A stretch of 64,000 nt of DNA from Prorocentrum cordatum (Eukaryota > Sar > Dinophyceae > Prorocentrales > Prorocentraceae). The notes under the pieces are model-generated. The model ran no database searches, was not told the DNA's origin, and worked only from the letters and a program-made list of their open reading frames with translations. Shown here one piece after another: positions 9,660 through 19,635 of the stretch. Both the position numbers and the translations under genes were made by a program. The DNA lies in contig CAUYUJ010007258.1 of NCBI GenBank assembly GCA_963575745.1, forward strand, positions 62,001 to 126,000, read 5' to 3'. Numbering within the stretch: position 1 is the stretch's first letter; each line of letters begins with the position of its first letter.

Positions 9660-9738
9660 TTCAAAGCAGTCCCGGGGGACTGCTTTGAAGACTGCCTTGT
9701 AGCGTTCAATGCAGTCCCGGGGGACTGTTTTCAAAAGA
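9660..9738. repeat. Two long palindromes (right cluster)
   Basis: 9660-9689 is a near-perfect inverted repeat with the arm TTCAAAGCAGTCC; about 9704-9738 is a decayed copy (TTCAATGCAG / CTGTTTTCAA). Same family as 1149-1270. Together they bracket the ORFs from 1479 to 9485. Confidence 0.8.
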
Positions 9739-9739
9739 C

Positions 9740-10200
9740 CTCTCGTCCTCATTATAAGGGCTTCTGGATTAGGCACTTCCTGGGACAATCCCCTCTGCAG
9801 GATTTCTGACAACGAGCTGCCTCTGAGACGGCAGGCCCAATGCCGCGCCGCTCGGCGATCCCAGAACAAGAACCGGTGCACCCCACTCGACCTCCAGCAC
9901 CAGGTCCCCCCGACGACGACGACGACCTCTTGGAGCCGTCTTGGGGCCGTTTCCGGGCCCTCTTGGAATCGCCTGGGTGACCGATCTCGGGGCTTTATTG
10001 GGATCGTCTTGGAGCCCCCTTGGAACCGTCTTGGGGCCCACCTGGGCATTTCCCAGGGCCCTCCGGCGGAGCCCAAGACGGCCACGAGAGGGCTCCCAGA
10101 GGGGCCCAGTACTTAATGTACCAACCGAAGGCCCGCTGTTGGGCCACTCCTGAAGCCGTCTTGGGGCTCTCTGGCAGCTCGCTCGGGGGCTTCTCGGGGT
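9740..10200. repeat. TTGGAGCCGTCTTGGGGCC-type minisatellite
   Basis: Degenerate short repeats around GTCTTGGGGCC and CTTGGAACCG, densest from about 9925 to 10200. Related wording recurs at about 25060-25200 and 53750-54260. Long open frames here come from repeat composition, not coding selection. Confidence 0.6.
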
Positions 10201-10427
10201 CCAGAAGGAGGAAGAGGAGGAAAAAGAGGACGAGGGGAGGCAGGAGGAGCGGCAGGAGGAGGAGGAGGAGGAGGAGGAGGAGGCAGAGGATGAGGGGATG
10301 GAGGAGGAGGCGGACGAGGCGGAGGAAGAGGAGGAAGAGGAGGAAGAGGACGATGGCTTCAGTGCTATGCACAAGAGTTGCCACCATCCAGAGGTCCAGA
10401 GGAGGAAGAGGAGGAGGGAGGACCCCC
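10201..10427. repeat. GGA/GAG-rich purine tract
   Basis: AGGAGG and GAGGAA microsatellite, on the left flank of the large tandem duplication. No gene. Confidence 0.75.
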
Positions 10428-10552
10428 CAGACTTTGGGGGCGGCCCAGAGTCTGAACAGCACTTGTTTCAGATAGGATGGGGTTCTTGCTCCCCATATCC
10501 AAAAGATGGGGTTATTGATATTCTCCGACCGCGCCGGACCACCCACCCATAC

Positions 10553-10623
10553 CATGATGATGACAATGGTTTGGTGAGAACATGCTGTGAGTATGATGGT
10601 GATGGTGATGATGAATGAGCATG

Positions 10624-10688
<65 letters not shown>

Positions 10689-10707
10689 GTGGTGGTGGTG
10701 GTGGTGG

Positions 10708-10738
<31 letters not shown>

Positions 10739-10872
10739 GATAATGATAATGATGAGGATGATGAGGATGATTATGATGACGATGGTGATGCTGCTGATGA
10801 TGATAACTATGATGATGATGCTGATGATGTTGCTGCTTCTGCTGCTGCTGCTGCTGCTGATGATGATGATGC

Positions 10873-10914
<42 letters not shown>

Positions 10915-10935
10915 CGATGAGCAGACGATGAGGAT
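10553..10935. repeat. GAT/ATG trinucleotide array
   Basis: Nearly continuous (GAT)n with GCT and GGT interruptions. Antisense frames read poly-His, poly-Ile or poly-Ser and are not genes. The matching array in copy 2 (14876-15215) is about 33 bp shorter. Confidence 0.9.
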
Positions 10936-10959
10936 GTGTCGAGCGACTTGCTGGTTTTA

Positions 10960-11290
10960 GCAATCCTAAGGGGGGCCGCCAGGGGTATTGCACGGCCTCC
11001 GTTGGCGCCCAAATGGTGGGGACGTCTCAGGCGGTTTGCTTGTTTTGGTCCCTAACATCCTCCGTTCTCGGAGCAGATGTTGAGGATGTCTCGTGCGCCA
11101 GGGGTATTGCACGGCCTCCGTTCGCGCCCAAATGGCGGGGATGTCTCAGGCGGTTTGCCGGTTTTGATCCCCAACATCCTCCGCTTTCGGAGCAGATTTG
11201 GAGGATGTCTCGAGCGAGGCGCTCATGCTCGCCCCCCAGGGGGGCCAGAAGTTGAGGATGTCTCGATCGGTTTGCCTGTTTTGGTGGCCA
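10960..11290. repeat. Degenerate repeats with GGAGCAGATTTGGAGGATGTC core
   Basis: Two to three units of a roughly 120-bp sequence. It contains ATTGCACGGCCTCCGTT, CGCCCAAATGG, GATGTCTCAGGCGGTTTG and ATCCTCCGCTTTCGGAGCAG. The same unit recurs at 14440-14720, 15250-15570, 18730-19130 and 19640-19930, where it surrounds the duplicated block. Short inverted motifs (ATCCTCC / GGAGGAT) allow hairpins. Confidence 0.7.
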
Positions 11291-11315
11291 GACTCGTGGG
11301 CACATATTTTCCCCA

Positions 11316-11575
11316 GGATGCTACAGGAGGCTCCAGCAGGCTCCAGGAGGCCCCAGGAGGCCACATGAGGTCCCAGGAGGCATCAGGAGACCACTCGAAG
11401 ACCCAAGAGGCCACAGGATGTCCCAAGAGGCTCCAGGAGGCCCCAGGAAGCTCCAGGAGGCCATCAGGAAGCCGCAGGAGGCCCCAGGAGGCCACAGGAA
11501 GCGCCAGGAGGCCTCGGAAGGCAACAGGAGGCCCCGAGAGGCCCCAGGAGCAGGAGGCCTCAGAAGGCAACAGGA
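11316..11575. repeat. CCAGGAGGC minisatellite
   Basis: About 9-10-bp repeats (CCCAGGAGGC, CCACAGGAAG). A related short tract follows the 55-bp satellite at 13790-13880. It ends immediately before the 5' target duplication of the retrogene. Confidence 0.8.
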
Positions 11576-11583
11576 GTGGCTCG

Positions 11584-11604
11584 AATCCCATGTGTTGTAC
11601 GTAT
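11584..11604. repeat. Target site duplication, 5' copy
   Basis: Matches 13508-13528 with one mismatch over 21 bp (core ATCCCATGTGTT.TACGTAT). It directly abuts the relic spliced leader, as expected for a target duplication made on retrogene insertion. The sequence itself belongs to the 55-bp satellite seen downstream. Confidence 0.8.
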
Positions 11605-11626
11605 TCCGTAGCCATTTTGGCTCAAG
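11605..11626 (+). other. Relic dinoflagellate spliced leader
   Basis: Twenty-two bases that match the conserved dinoflagellate leader exactly, core CCGTAGCCATTTTGGCTC and ending AAG. A leader encoded directly in front of a gene is the known mark of a processed, trans-spliced mRNA that was copied back into the genome. It also identifies the organism group. Confidence 0.95.
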
Positions 11627-11677
11627 TTTGCCTCGAGTCAACGAATTCAAACATACTGAACACATCGGTACCGTATT

Positions 11678-12784
11678 GTGCCCCATAGCATGTTGCGGCG
11701 AACGCGCCTTGCGACATCTCGATATGGAGTGGTGGAACTTATCAAGCTATTGAGTTTTCTTCCATTTGCGGCGTCATTGGCGCTGCCCTCAGTCGCTTCT
11801 CATCGCGAGTGTAAGCCGGAAGCGACAACTAAGTATTCAATTCGTTGGGGCGCGAAGCCCTCAGGGATGGGAAACCTATGGGAATACTATCACTTCTTGA
11901 TCGATTTTGCACCAGCTATGTTGCACTTCATGCGCAACGACAGCGCGCCCTGCAAAAGTTTGCAGGTGCCAGACTGGCGCAATCACAAGTTCCTCTTGGC
12001 GTTGCCGGGCCAGCCGCAGAGGAGTATGGAAGCGCACTTTGAGTTCCTCTTGGGGCGGCCGTTGGGTCTGACCATCGAAGTCGCCAGCAGCTTTGAGGCC
12101 TTCGCGGCGAACGCCAGGACGTCGAGGCAGGTCGACTGGGACTGCCACGGCGCAGGCCAGTCGAATGCGTGGTCTGGATTCCCCAAAGAGTACTTCGTGG
12201 AGTTCCGGGACCACGCCTGGGGCCTGCCCGGCGTGCCGCCAGCCCGGCACCGGGACGTCATCGCTGTGAAGCGCGGATACCTCCAGAACTACACGGGCCC
12301 ACCCACGGGGTGTTCTCGTCGATGCCTGGACGAGCGCTTCTACTATCGCCTGCTTGAAGTTTCGCTATCGCACGACTGGGACACGTCTGTGGTGGCGCTG
12401 GAAAATCAAGCTATTGCCGACCAGATCGCCTTGTTTTCGCATGTGAATGTCATTATTGCGCAGCATGGCGCCGCGCTGTCGAACATCATCTTTGCACCTC
12501 CAGGAACGCTGGCCGTCGAGGTGGGAAAGGCCGACTTTCCATGCTTCCAGACGTTATCTGCAAAACTTGGGTTACCTTTTCTCCATTACGGTAAGTATGA
12601 GTTTTCAGACCACGTTGCACAAGGCATCTCGAAAGCGTTAGCAGATGACGTCGGCAGAGGCGACAAGCAGTTAAGGGAGCTTCGCGACGTCATCGGGCGG
12701 TTCGTGCTGCCTCCACAGCAGCGCGCCTCCCACGTGCGCTGCCCCGCTTTCGCAACGTGCGTGGGGCAGCAGTTCGGGCAGTAG
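11678..12784 (+). CDS. GT61-like (DUF563) glycosyltransferase retrogene, copy 1
   Basis: A single-exon ORF of 368 residues with no frame break. A hydrophobic N-terminal segment (about residues 19-37, LIKLLSFLPFAASLALPSVA) looks like a signal peptide or signal anchor for the ER/Golgi. The C-terminal third carries the GT61 signature: IADQIALFSHVNVIIAQHGA (about residues 246-265), then ALSNIIFAPPGTLAVEVG, like the HGAxLTN...F..PG..V.E pattern of this family (plant xylosyltransferases, EOGT). GT61 enzymes transfer sugars to glycans or glycoproteins in the secretory pathway; the donor and acceptor cannot be read here. ATG 11678 lies 51 nt after the leader; an in-frame ATG at 11690 is an alternative. 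The expected catalytic region is complete, so the gene may be functional. Confidence 0.8.
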   Translation: MPHSMLRRTRLATSRYGVVELIKLLSFLPFAASLALPSVASHRECKPEATTKYSIRWGAKPSGMGNLWEYYHFLIDFAPAMLHFMRNDSAPCKSLQVPDWRNHKFLLALPGQPQRSMEAHFEFLLGRPLGLTIEVASSFEAFAANARTSRQVDWDCHGAGQSNAWSGFPKEYFVEFRDHAWGLPGVPPARHRDVIAVKRGYLQNYTGPPTGCSRRCLDERFYYRLLEVSLSHDWDTSVVALENQAIADQIALFSHVNVIIAQHGAALSNIIFAPPGTLAVEVGKADFPCFQTLSAKLGLPFLHYGKYEFSDHVAQGISKALADDVGRGDKQLRELRDVIGRFVLPPQQRASHVRCPAFATCVGQQFGQ

Positions 12785-13466
12785 TAGAGGTAGAGACTTC
12801 CCCGCCCTGTCTGTTAGGGTTACATCAGCCACGCGCGCTCTTTGGGTGGGGCACTTCGTATCGCCAGCCTGCATTCTGACAGCCGGTGGGCGCCCCGGGC
12901 CAGCGGAATAATTTCGAGCGCTGGTCCCAGCAGCGGCCACTGTCATCGGCGGTTCCGTCGGTTGGGTAGGCCATCCCTACGGGGACTGCGGGGAGCGCTT
13001 TTGCTCGCATCTTTTTCCCCTCCTCCCCGTCCTCTCTTTGGGGCCGCGAGCGTTTCAGCCCGCTCGTGTGAGGTTGCCAAGGCCGGCTCGCGTGCTGCCT
13101 AGCGCGCCTCCCACGTGCGCCGCCCCGCTTTCGCAACGTGCGTAGGGCAGCAATTCGGGCAGTAGTAGAGGTAGAGACTTCCCCGCCCTGTCTGTTGGGG
13201 TTACATCAGCCACGCGCGCGCGGTGGGTGGGGCACTTCGTATCACCAGCCTGCATTCTGACAGCTGGTGGGCGCCCCGGGCCAGCGGAATAATTTCGAGC
13301 GCTGGTCCCAGCAGCGGCCACTGTCATCGGCGGTTCCGTCGGTTGGGTAGGCCATCCCTACGGGGACTGCGGGGAGCGCTTTTGCTCGCATCTTTTTCCC
13401 CTCCTCCCCGTCCTCTCTTTGGGGCCGCGAGCGTTTCAGCCCGCTCGTGTGAGGTTGCCAAGGCCC
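12721..13466. repeat. 381-bp tandem duplication covering the gene's 3' end
   Basis: 12721-13101 is repeated at 13102 to about 13466 with about 95% identity by eye. The unit includes the last 21 codons and stop of the glycosyltransferase (…AFATCVGQQFGQ) plus the presumed 3' UTR. The second unit is therefore a gene-end copy without its gene. Confidence 0.85.
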
Positions 13467-13498
13467 GTTCGAGCCCTCGCTTCTGTGCGCACGAATCT

Positions 13499-13507
13499 AA
13501 AAAAACA
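13499..13507 (+). other. A-tract at retrogene 3' end
   Basis: Seven A residues followed by CA, directly before the 3' target duplication. It is compatible with a shortened poly(A) tail of the inserted cDNA. Confidence 0.65.
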
Positions 13508-13790
13508 AATCCCATGTGTTTTACGTATGCTCCCATAGATTGGGCCTCACCTGGAGCACGACTCCTTGATGTTATACGTATGTTTCTATAGATTGTCCTT
13601 CTCCTGTGTACACAATCCTAACTGTTTTACTTATGTTCCTATATGTTGGGCCTCTCCTGGGGCACGAGTCCTTGGTGTTTTACGTGTGTTCCTACATATT
13701 GCCATTCTCCTGTGGATCCAATCGCAATGTTTTATGTACGTCTGTTGCTATATATTGGGCCTCTCCTGGGGCACGAATCCTCCCTAGGAG
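13508..13790. repeat. About 55-bp satellite; first unit is the 3' target duplication
   Basis: Five units of about 54-56 bp. The consensus includes TGTTTTACGTATGTTCCTAT, ATTGGGCCTCTCCTGGGGCA and CGAATCC. 13508-13528 is the 3' copy of the 11584-11604 target duplication. The retrogene therefore inserted into this satellite. Confidence 0.8.
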
Positions 13791-14349
13791 GTCCCAGGAG
13801 GCCCCAGGAGGCCCCAAGAGGCTCCTGGAGGCCCCAAGAGGCCCCAGTAGGTTTGAGGAGGCCCCAGGAGGCCCCAGGCTGATGCGCAGAGACGCGCTCG
13901 TACCACTGAGGCTCATTCACACTCCAATTCATCCGCAGTTAGTTTTATGACCAGACCGTCACAACTCAAGCCCGTTTATATTCGAAACTTCTTGCGCCTA
14001 GACGCTAACAGCGGACAGGTCCATGCGAATAGGTGCACATATGGGGAGCTCCACGCAGTGAATACTTATTCTCCGACCGCGCCGGACCAAGAGAACCCCT
14101 CCCCTCCTCCCTCTCTGCACCAGACAATGATGATGATTGTCGTGATGATGACCATGGTATGGTGAGAGTAGGAGGTGAGTAGGATGGTGATGGTGAATGA
14201 TGGATGAGTATGGTGATGGTGCTGATGATGATGATGGTGCTGAAGATGTTGATGATGATGAGGTTGTTGATTAGGATGATGATGAGGATGATGATGATGC
14301 TGATGGTGACGATGATGATGATGCTGCTGATGATGATGATGATGCTGCT

Positions 14350-14390
<41 letters not shown>

Positions 14391-14439
14391 GCAGATGATG
14401 AGGATGTCTCGAGCGGCTTGCTGGTTTGAGCACTCCTAG
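13791..14439. repeat. Short CCAGGAGGC tract, unique spacer and GAT array
   Basis: 13791-13880 is minisatellite. 13881-14110 is non-repetitive with no clear ORF. 14117-14400 is a (GAT)n array with GCT blocks. No gene supported. Confidence 0.6.
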
Positions 14440-14751
14440 GGGGGGCCGCCAGGGGTATTGCACGGCCTCCGTTCGCGCCCAAATGGTGGGGATGTCTCAG
14501 GCGGTTTGCCTGTGTTGGTCCTCAACATCCTCCGCTTTTGGAGCAGATTCTGAGGATGTCTCAGGCGGCTTGCTGGTTTTGCACTCCTAATGGGGGGCCG
14601 CCAGGGTCATTGCACGGCCTCCGTTCGCGCCCAAATGGTGGGGATGTCTCAGGCGGTTTGCCTGTTTTGGTCCTCAGCATCCTCTGCTTTCGGAGCAGAT
14701 TCTGAGGATGTCTCGGGCGAGGCGCTGGCTTTCGCACCCCAGGGGGGCCAG
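14440..14751. repeat. Degenerate GGAGCAGAT.TGAGGATGTC units, end of copy 1
   Basis: Two further units of the roughly 120-130-bp repeat described at 10960. The duplication breakpoint lies in GGGGGGCCAGACTTTG at its right edge, which gives short homology between the two junctions. Confidence 0.65.
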
Positions 14752-14943
14752 ACTTTGGGGGCGCCCAGAGTCTGAACAGCACTTGTTTCAGATAGGATGG
14801 GGTTCTTGCTCCCCATATCCAAAAGATGGGGTTATTGATATTCTCCGACCGCGCCGGACCACCCACCCATACCATGATGATGACAATGGTTTGGTGAGAA
14901 CATGCTGTGAGTATGATGGTGATGGTGATGATGAATGAGCATG

Positions 14944-14977
<34 letters not shown>

Positions 14978-14979
14978 GG

Positions 14980-15010
<31 letters not shown>

Positions 15011-15112
15011 GATAATGATAATGATGAGGATGATGAGGATGATTATGATGACGATGGTGATGCTGCTGATGATGATAACTATGATGATGATGCTGATGAT
15101 GCTGCTGCTTCT

Positions 15113-15143
<31 letters not shown>

Positions 15144-15153
15144 ATGATGATGC

Positions 15154-15201
<48 letters not shown>

Positions 15202-15891
15202 CGATGAGCAGACGATGAGGATGTGTCGAGCGATTTGCTGGTTTTAGCAATCCTAAGGGGGGCCGCCAGGGGTATTGCACGGCCTCCGTTGGCGCCCAAA
15301 TGGTGGGGACGTCTCAGGCGGTTTGCTTGTTTTGGTCCCTAACATCCTCCGTTCTCGGAGCAGATGTTGAGGATGTCTCGTGCGCCAGGGGTATTGCACG
15401 GCCTCCGTTCGCGCCCAAATGGCGGGGATGTCTCAGGCGGTTTGCCGGTTTTGATCCCCAACATCCTCCGCTTTCGGAGCAGATTTGGAGGATGTCTCGA
15501 GCGAGGCGCTCATGCTCGCCCCCCAGGGGGGCCAGAAGTTGAGGATGTCTCGATCGGTTTGCCTGTTTTGGTGGCCAGACTCGTGGGCACATATTTTCCC
15601 CAGGATGCTACAGGAGGCTCCAGCAGGCTCCAGGAGGCCCCAGGAGGCCACATGAGGTCCCAGGAGGCATCAGGAGACCACTCGAAGACCCAAGAGGCCA
15701 CAGGATGTCCCAAGAGGCTCCAGGAGGCCCCAGGAAGCTCCAGGAGGCCATCAGGAAGCCGCAGGAGGCCCCAGGAGGCCACAGGAAGCGCCAGGAGGCC
15801 TCGGAAGGCAACAGGAGGCCCCGAGAGGCCCCAGGAGCAGGAGGCCTCAGAAGGCAACAGGAGTGGCTCGAATCCCATGTGTTGTACGTAT

Positions 15892-15913
15892 TCCGTAGCC
15901 ATTTTGGCTCAAG
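15892..15913 (+). other. Relic spliced leader, copy 2
   Basis: Identical to 11605-11626 at an offset of 4287. Flanked by the same 5' target duplication (15871-15891). Confidence 0.95.
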
Positions 15914-15964
15914 TTTGCCTCGAGTCAACGAATTCAAACATACTGAACACATCGGTACCGTATT

Positions 15965-17071
15965 GTGCCCCATAGCATGTTGCGGCGAACGCGCCTTGCG
16001 ACATCTCGATATGGAGTGGTGGAACTTATCAAGCTATTGAGTTTTCTTCCATTTGCGGCGTCATTGGCGCTGCCCTCAGTCGCTTCTCATCGCGAGTGTA
16101 AGCCGGAAGCGACAACTAAGTATTCAATTCGTTGGGGCGCGAAGCCCTCAGGGATGGGAAACCTATGGGAATACTATCACTTCTTGATCGATTTTGCACC
16201 AGCTATGTTGCACTTCATGCGCAACGACAGCGCGCCCTGCAAAAGTTTGCAGGTGCCAGACTGGCGCAATCACAAGTTCCTCTTGGCGTTGCCGGGCCAG
16301 CCGCAGAGGAGTATGGAAGCGCACTTTGAGTTCCTCTTGGGGCGGCCGTTGGGTCTGACCATCGAAGTCGCCAGCAGCTTTGAGGCCTTCGCGGCGAACG
16401 CCAGGACGTCGAGGCAGGTCGACTGGGACTGCCACGGCGCAGGCCAGTCGAATGCGTGGTCTGGATTCCCCAAAGAGTACTTCGTGGAGTTCCGGGACCA
16501 CGCCTGGGGCCTGCCCGGCGTGCCGCCAGCCCGGCACCGGGACGTCATCGCTGTGAAGCGCGGATACCTCCAGAACTACACGGGCCCACCCACGGGGTGT
16601 TCTCGTCGATGCCTGGACGAGCGCTTCTACTATCGCCTGCTTGAAGTTTCGCTATCGCACGACTGGGACACGTCTGTGGTGGCGCTGGAAAATCAAGCTA
16701 TTGCCGACCAGATCGCCTTGTTTTCGCATGTGAATGTCATTATTGCGCAGCATGGCGCCGCGCTGTCGAACATCATCTTTGCACCTCCAGGAACGCTGGC
16801 CGTCGAGGTGGGAAAGGCCGACTTTCCATGCTTCCAGACGTTATCTGCAAAACTTGGGTTACCTTTTCTCCATTACGGTAAGTATGAGTTTTCAGACCAC
16901 GTTGCACAAGGCATCTCGAAAGCGTTAGCAGATGACGTCGGCAGAGGCGACAAGCAGTTAAGGGAGCTTCGCGACGTCATCGGGCGGTTCGTGCTGCCTC
17001 CACAGCAGCGCGCCTCCCACGTGCGCTGCCCCGCTTTCGCAACGTGCGTGGGGCAGCAGTTCGGGCAGTAG
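15965..17071 (+). CDS. GT61-like glycosyltransferase retrogene, copy 2
   Basis: The predicted protein is identical, residue for residue, to that at 11678-12784: N-terminal hydrophobic anchor and the HGAALSN / APPGTLAVEVG signature. The upstream 5' UTR and downstream 3' UTR duplications are also preserved. Because the insertion hallmarks are present in both copies, the duplication happened after the retroposition. Identical proteins could reflect youth, gene conversion or selection. Confidence 0.8.
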   Translation: MPHSMLRRTRLATSRYGVVELIKLLSFLPFAASLALPSVASHRECKPEATTKYSIRWGAKPSGMGNLWEYYHFLIDFAPAMLHFMRNDSAPCKSLQVPDWRNHKFLLALPGQPQRSMEAHFEFLLGRPLGLTIEVASSFEAFAANARTSRQVDWDCHGAGQSNAWSGFPKEYFVEFRDHAWGLPGVPPARHRDVIAVKRGYLQNYTGPPTGCSRRCLDERFYYRLLEVSLSHDWDTSVVALENQAIADQIALFSHVNVIIAQHGAALSNIIFAPPGTLAVEVGKADFPCFQTLSAKLGLPFLHYGKYEFSDHVAQGISKALADDVGRGDKQLRELRDVIGRFVLPPQQRASHVRCPAFATCVGQQFGQ

Positions 17072-18636
17072 TAGAGGTAGAGACTTCCCCGCCCTGTCTG
17101 TTAGGGTTACATCAGCCACGCGCGCTCTTTGGGTGGGGCACTTCGTATCGCCAGCCTGCATTCTGACAGCCGGTGGGCGCCCCGGGCCAGCGGAATAATT
17201 TCGAGCGCTGGTCCCAGCAGCGGCCACTGTCATCGGCGGTTCCGTCGGTTGGGTAGGCCATCCCTACGGGGACTGCGGGGAGCGCTTTTGCTCGCATCTT
17301 TTTCCCCTCCTCCCCGTCCTCTCTTTGGGGCCGCGAGCGTTTCAGCCCGCTCGTGTGAGGTTGCCAAGGCCGGCTCGCGTGCTGCCTAGCGCGCCTCCCA
17401 CGTGCGCCGCCCCGCTTTCGCAACGTGCGTAGGGCAGCAATTCGGGCAGTAGTAGAGGTAGAGACTTCCCCGCCCTGTCTGTTGGGGTTACATCAGCCAC
17501 GCGCGCGCGGTGGGTGGGGCACTTCGTATCACCAGCCTGCATTCTGACAGCTGGTGGGCGCCCCGGGCCAGCGGAATAATTTCGAGCGCTGGTCCCAGCA
17601 GCGGCCACTGTCATCGGCGGTTCCGTCGGTTGGGTAGGCCATCCCTACGGGGACTGCGGGGAGCGCTTTTGCTCGCATCTTTTTCCCCTCCTCCCCGTCC
17701 TCTCTTTGGGGCCGCGAGCGTTTCAGCCCGCTCGTGTGAGGTTGCCAAGGCCCGTTCGAGCCCTCGCTTCTGTGCGCACGAATCTAAAAAAACAAATCCC
17801 ATGTGTTTTACGTATGCTCCTATAGATTGGGCCTCACCTGGAGCACGACTCCTTGATGTTATACGTATGTTTCTATAGATTGTCCTTCTCCTGTGTACAC
17901 AATCCTAACTGTTTTACTTATGTTCCTATATGTTGGGCCTCTCCTGGGGCACGAGTCCTTGGTGTTTTACGTGTGTTCCTACATATTGCCATTCTCCTGT
18001 GGATCCAATCGCAATGTTTTATGTACGTCTGTTGCTATATATTGGGCCTCTCCTGGGGCACGAATCCTCCCTAGGAGGTCCCAGGAGGCCCCAGGAGGCC
18101 CCAAGAGGCTCCTGGAGGCCCCAAGAGGCCCCAGTAGGTTTGAGGAGGCCCCAGGAGGCCCCAGGCTGATGCGCAGAGACGCGCTCGTACCACTGAGGCT
18201 CATTCACACTCCAATTCATCCGCAGTTAGTTTTATGACCAGACCGTCACAACTCAAGCCCGTTTATATTCGAAACTTCTTGCGCCTAGACGCTAACAGCG
18301 GACAGGTCCATGCGAATAGGTGCACATATGGGGAGCTCCACGCAGTGAATACTTATTCTCCGACCGCGCCGGACCAAGAGAACCCCTCCCCTCCTCCCTC
18401 TCTGCACCAGACAATGATGATGATTGTCGTGATGATGACCATGGTATGGTGAGAGTAGGAGGTGAGTAGGATGGTGATGGTGAATGATGGATGAGTATGG
18501 TGATGGTGCTGATGATGATGATGGTGCTGAAGATGTTGATGATGATGAGGTTGTTGATTAGGATGATGATGAGGATGATGATGATGCTGATGGTGACGAT
18601 GATGATGATGCTGCTGATGATGATGATGATGATGAT

Positions 18637-18677
<41 letters not shown>

Positions 18678-19040
18678 GCAGATGATGAGGATGTCTCGAG
18701 CGGCTTGCTGGTTTGAGCACTCCTAGGGGGGGCCGCCAGGGGTATTGCACGGCCTCCGTTCGCGCCCAAATGGTGGGGATGTCTCAGGCGGTTTGCCTGT
18801 GTTGGTCCTCAACATCCTCCGCTTTCGGAGCAGATTCTGAGGATGTCTCAGGCGGCTTGCTGGTTTTGCACTCCTAATGGGGGGCCGCCAGGGTCATTGC
18901 ACGGCCTCCGTTCGCGCCCAAATGGTGGGGATGTCTCAGGCGGTTTGCCTGTTTTGGTCCTCAGCATCCTCTGCTTTCGGAGCAGATTCTGAGGATGTCT
19001 CGGGCGAGGCGCTGGCTTTCGCACCCCAGGGGGGCCAGAT

Positions 19041-19180
19041 TTCGTGGATGTCTCAAGCGGTTTGCGAATTTTGGTGGTCAGACTCGTCTGCTCTCAAAGC
19101 AGATTCTGGGGATGTCTATGGCGAGGCGCTGATTTCCACACTCCCCAAAGGCCCAGATTGCGAGGATGTCCTAGACTCAC
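19041..19180. repeat. Diverged GGAGCAGATTCTGGGGATGTC units
   Basis: One to two diverged units of the roughly 120-bp repeat, right of the segmental duplication. No gene. Confidence 0.5.
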
Positions 19181-19635
19181 TTATGCTCAAACTCACTCGT
19201 GCTCAGGCTCACTCATACTCAGACTCGCACTCATCATACTCATACTCAGACTCACTCACACCCAGACTTACGCACACTCAGACTCACTCACACTTAGACC
19301 CACCCACCCTCAGACTCATTCGTAGTCAGACTCACTCGTACTCAGACCCACCCAGGGCCAGCTTCATATCCATCATACTCATACTCAGACGCACTCACAT
19401 TCAGACTTACTCACGCTCAGAATCACCCACACTCAGACCCACCCACCCTCAGATTCACTCGTAGTCAAACTCACTCGTACTCAGACCCATTCAGACTTAG
19501 ACTCGTACTCACTATACTCATACTCAGTCTCACCGGCTTTCGCACCCCAGGGGGGCAGATTGCGAGGATGTCCCAGACTCACTTGTGCTCAGACTCGCAC
19601 TCATCATACTCATACTCAGACTCACTCACAGGCCT
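19181..19635. repeat. ACTCACTCAGACTC repeat tract
   Basis: Irregular CTCA/CAGA repeats (ACTCACACTCAGACTCAC). Open frames here are compositional. Confidence 0.8.

Larger units (their letters stand above)
10428..14751. repeat. Tandem segmental duplication, copy 1 (about 4.3 kb)
   Basis: Homology to 14752-19040 starts at CCAGACTTTGGGGGCG and runs through GAT arrays, the retrogene, satellite and GAT array to CACCCCAGGGGGGCCAGA. The offset is 4320 at the left and 4287 after the first GAT array, so the array length differs. Only a few point differences are visible (for example C/T at 13541 versus 17818, and TTTTGG versus TTTCGG near 14529 and 18821), and the 368-codon gene is identical. This means a recent duplication or strong homogenisation; the differences argue against a simple assembly copy. 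Confidence 0.9.
14752..19040. repeat. Tandem segmental duplication, copy 2
   Basis: Near-identical second copy of 10428-14751, in direct orientation, including GAT arrays (14876-15215, 18410-18690), minisatellite (15603-15862), retrogene, 381-bp duplication (17008-17753) and 55-bp satellite (17795-18077). Confidence 0.9.

Noticed and set aside
10512-11012. Poly-His, poly-Ile and poly-Met ORFs
   Set aside because: Produced by the GAT array in different frames; the same holds for 14.1-15.3, 18.3-18.8, 55.3-56.6, 58.0-58.7 and 60.8-62.3 kb.
13881-14110. Possible second spliced-leader relic (ACAACTCAAGCCCG)
   Set aside because: Only CTCAAG is shared; the CCGTAGCCATTTTGG part is absent.
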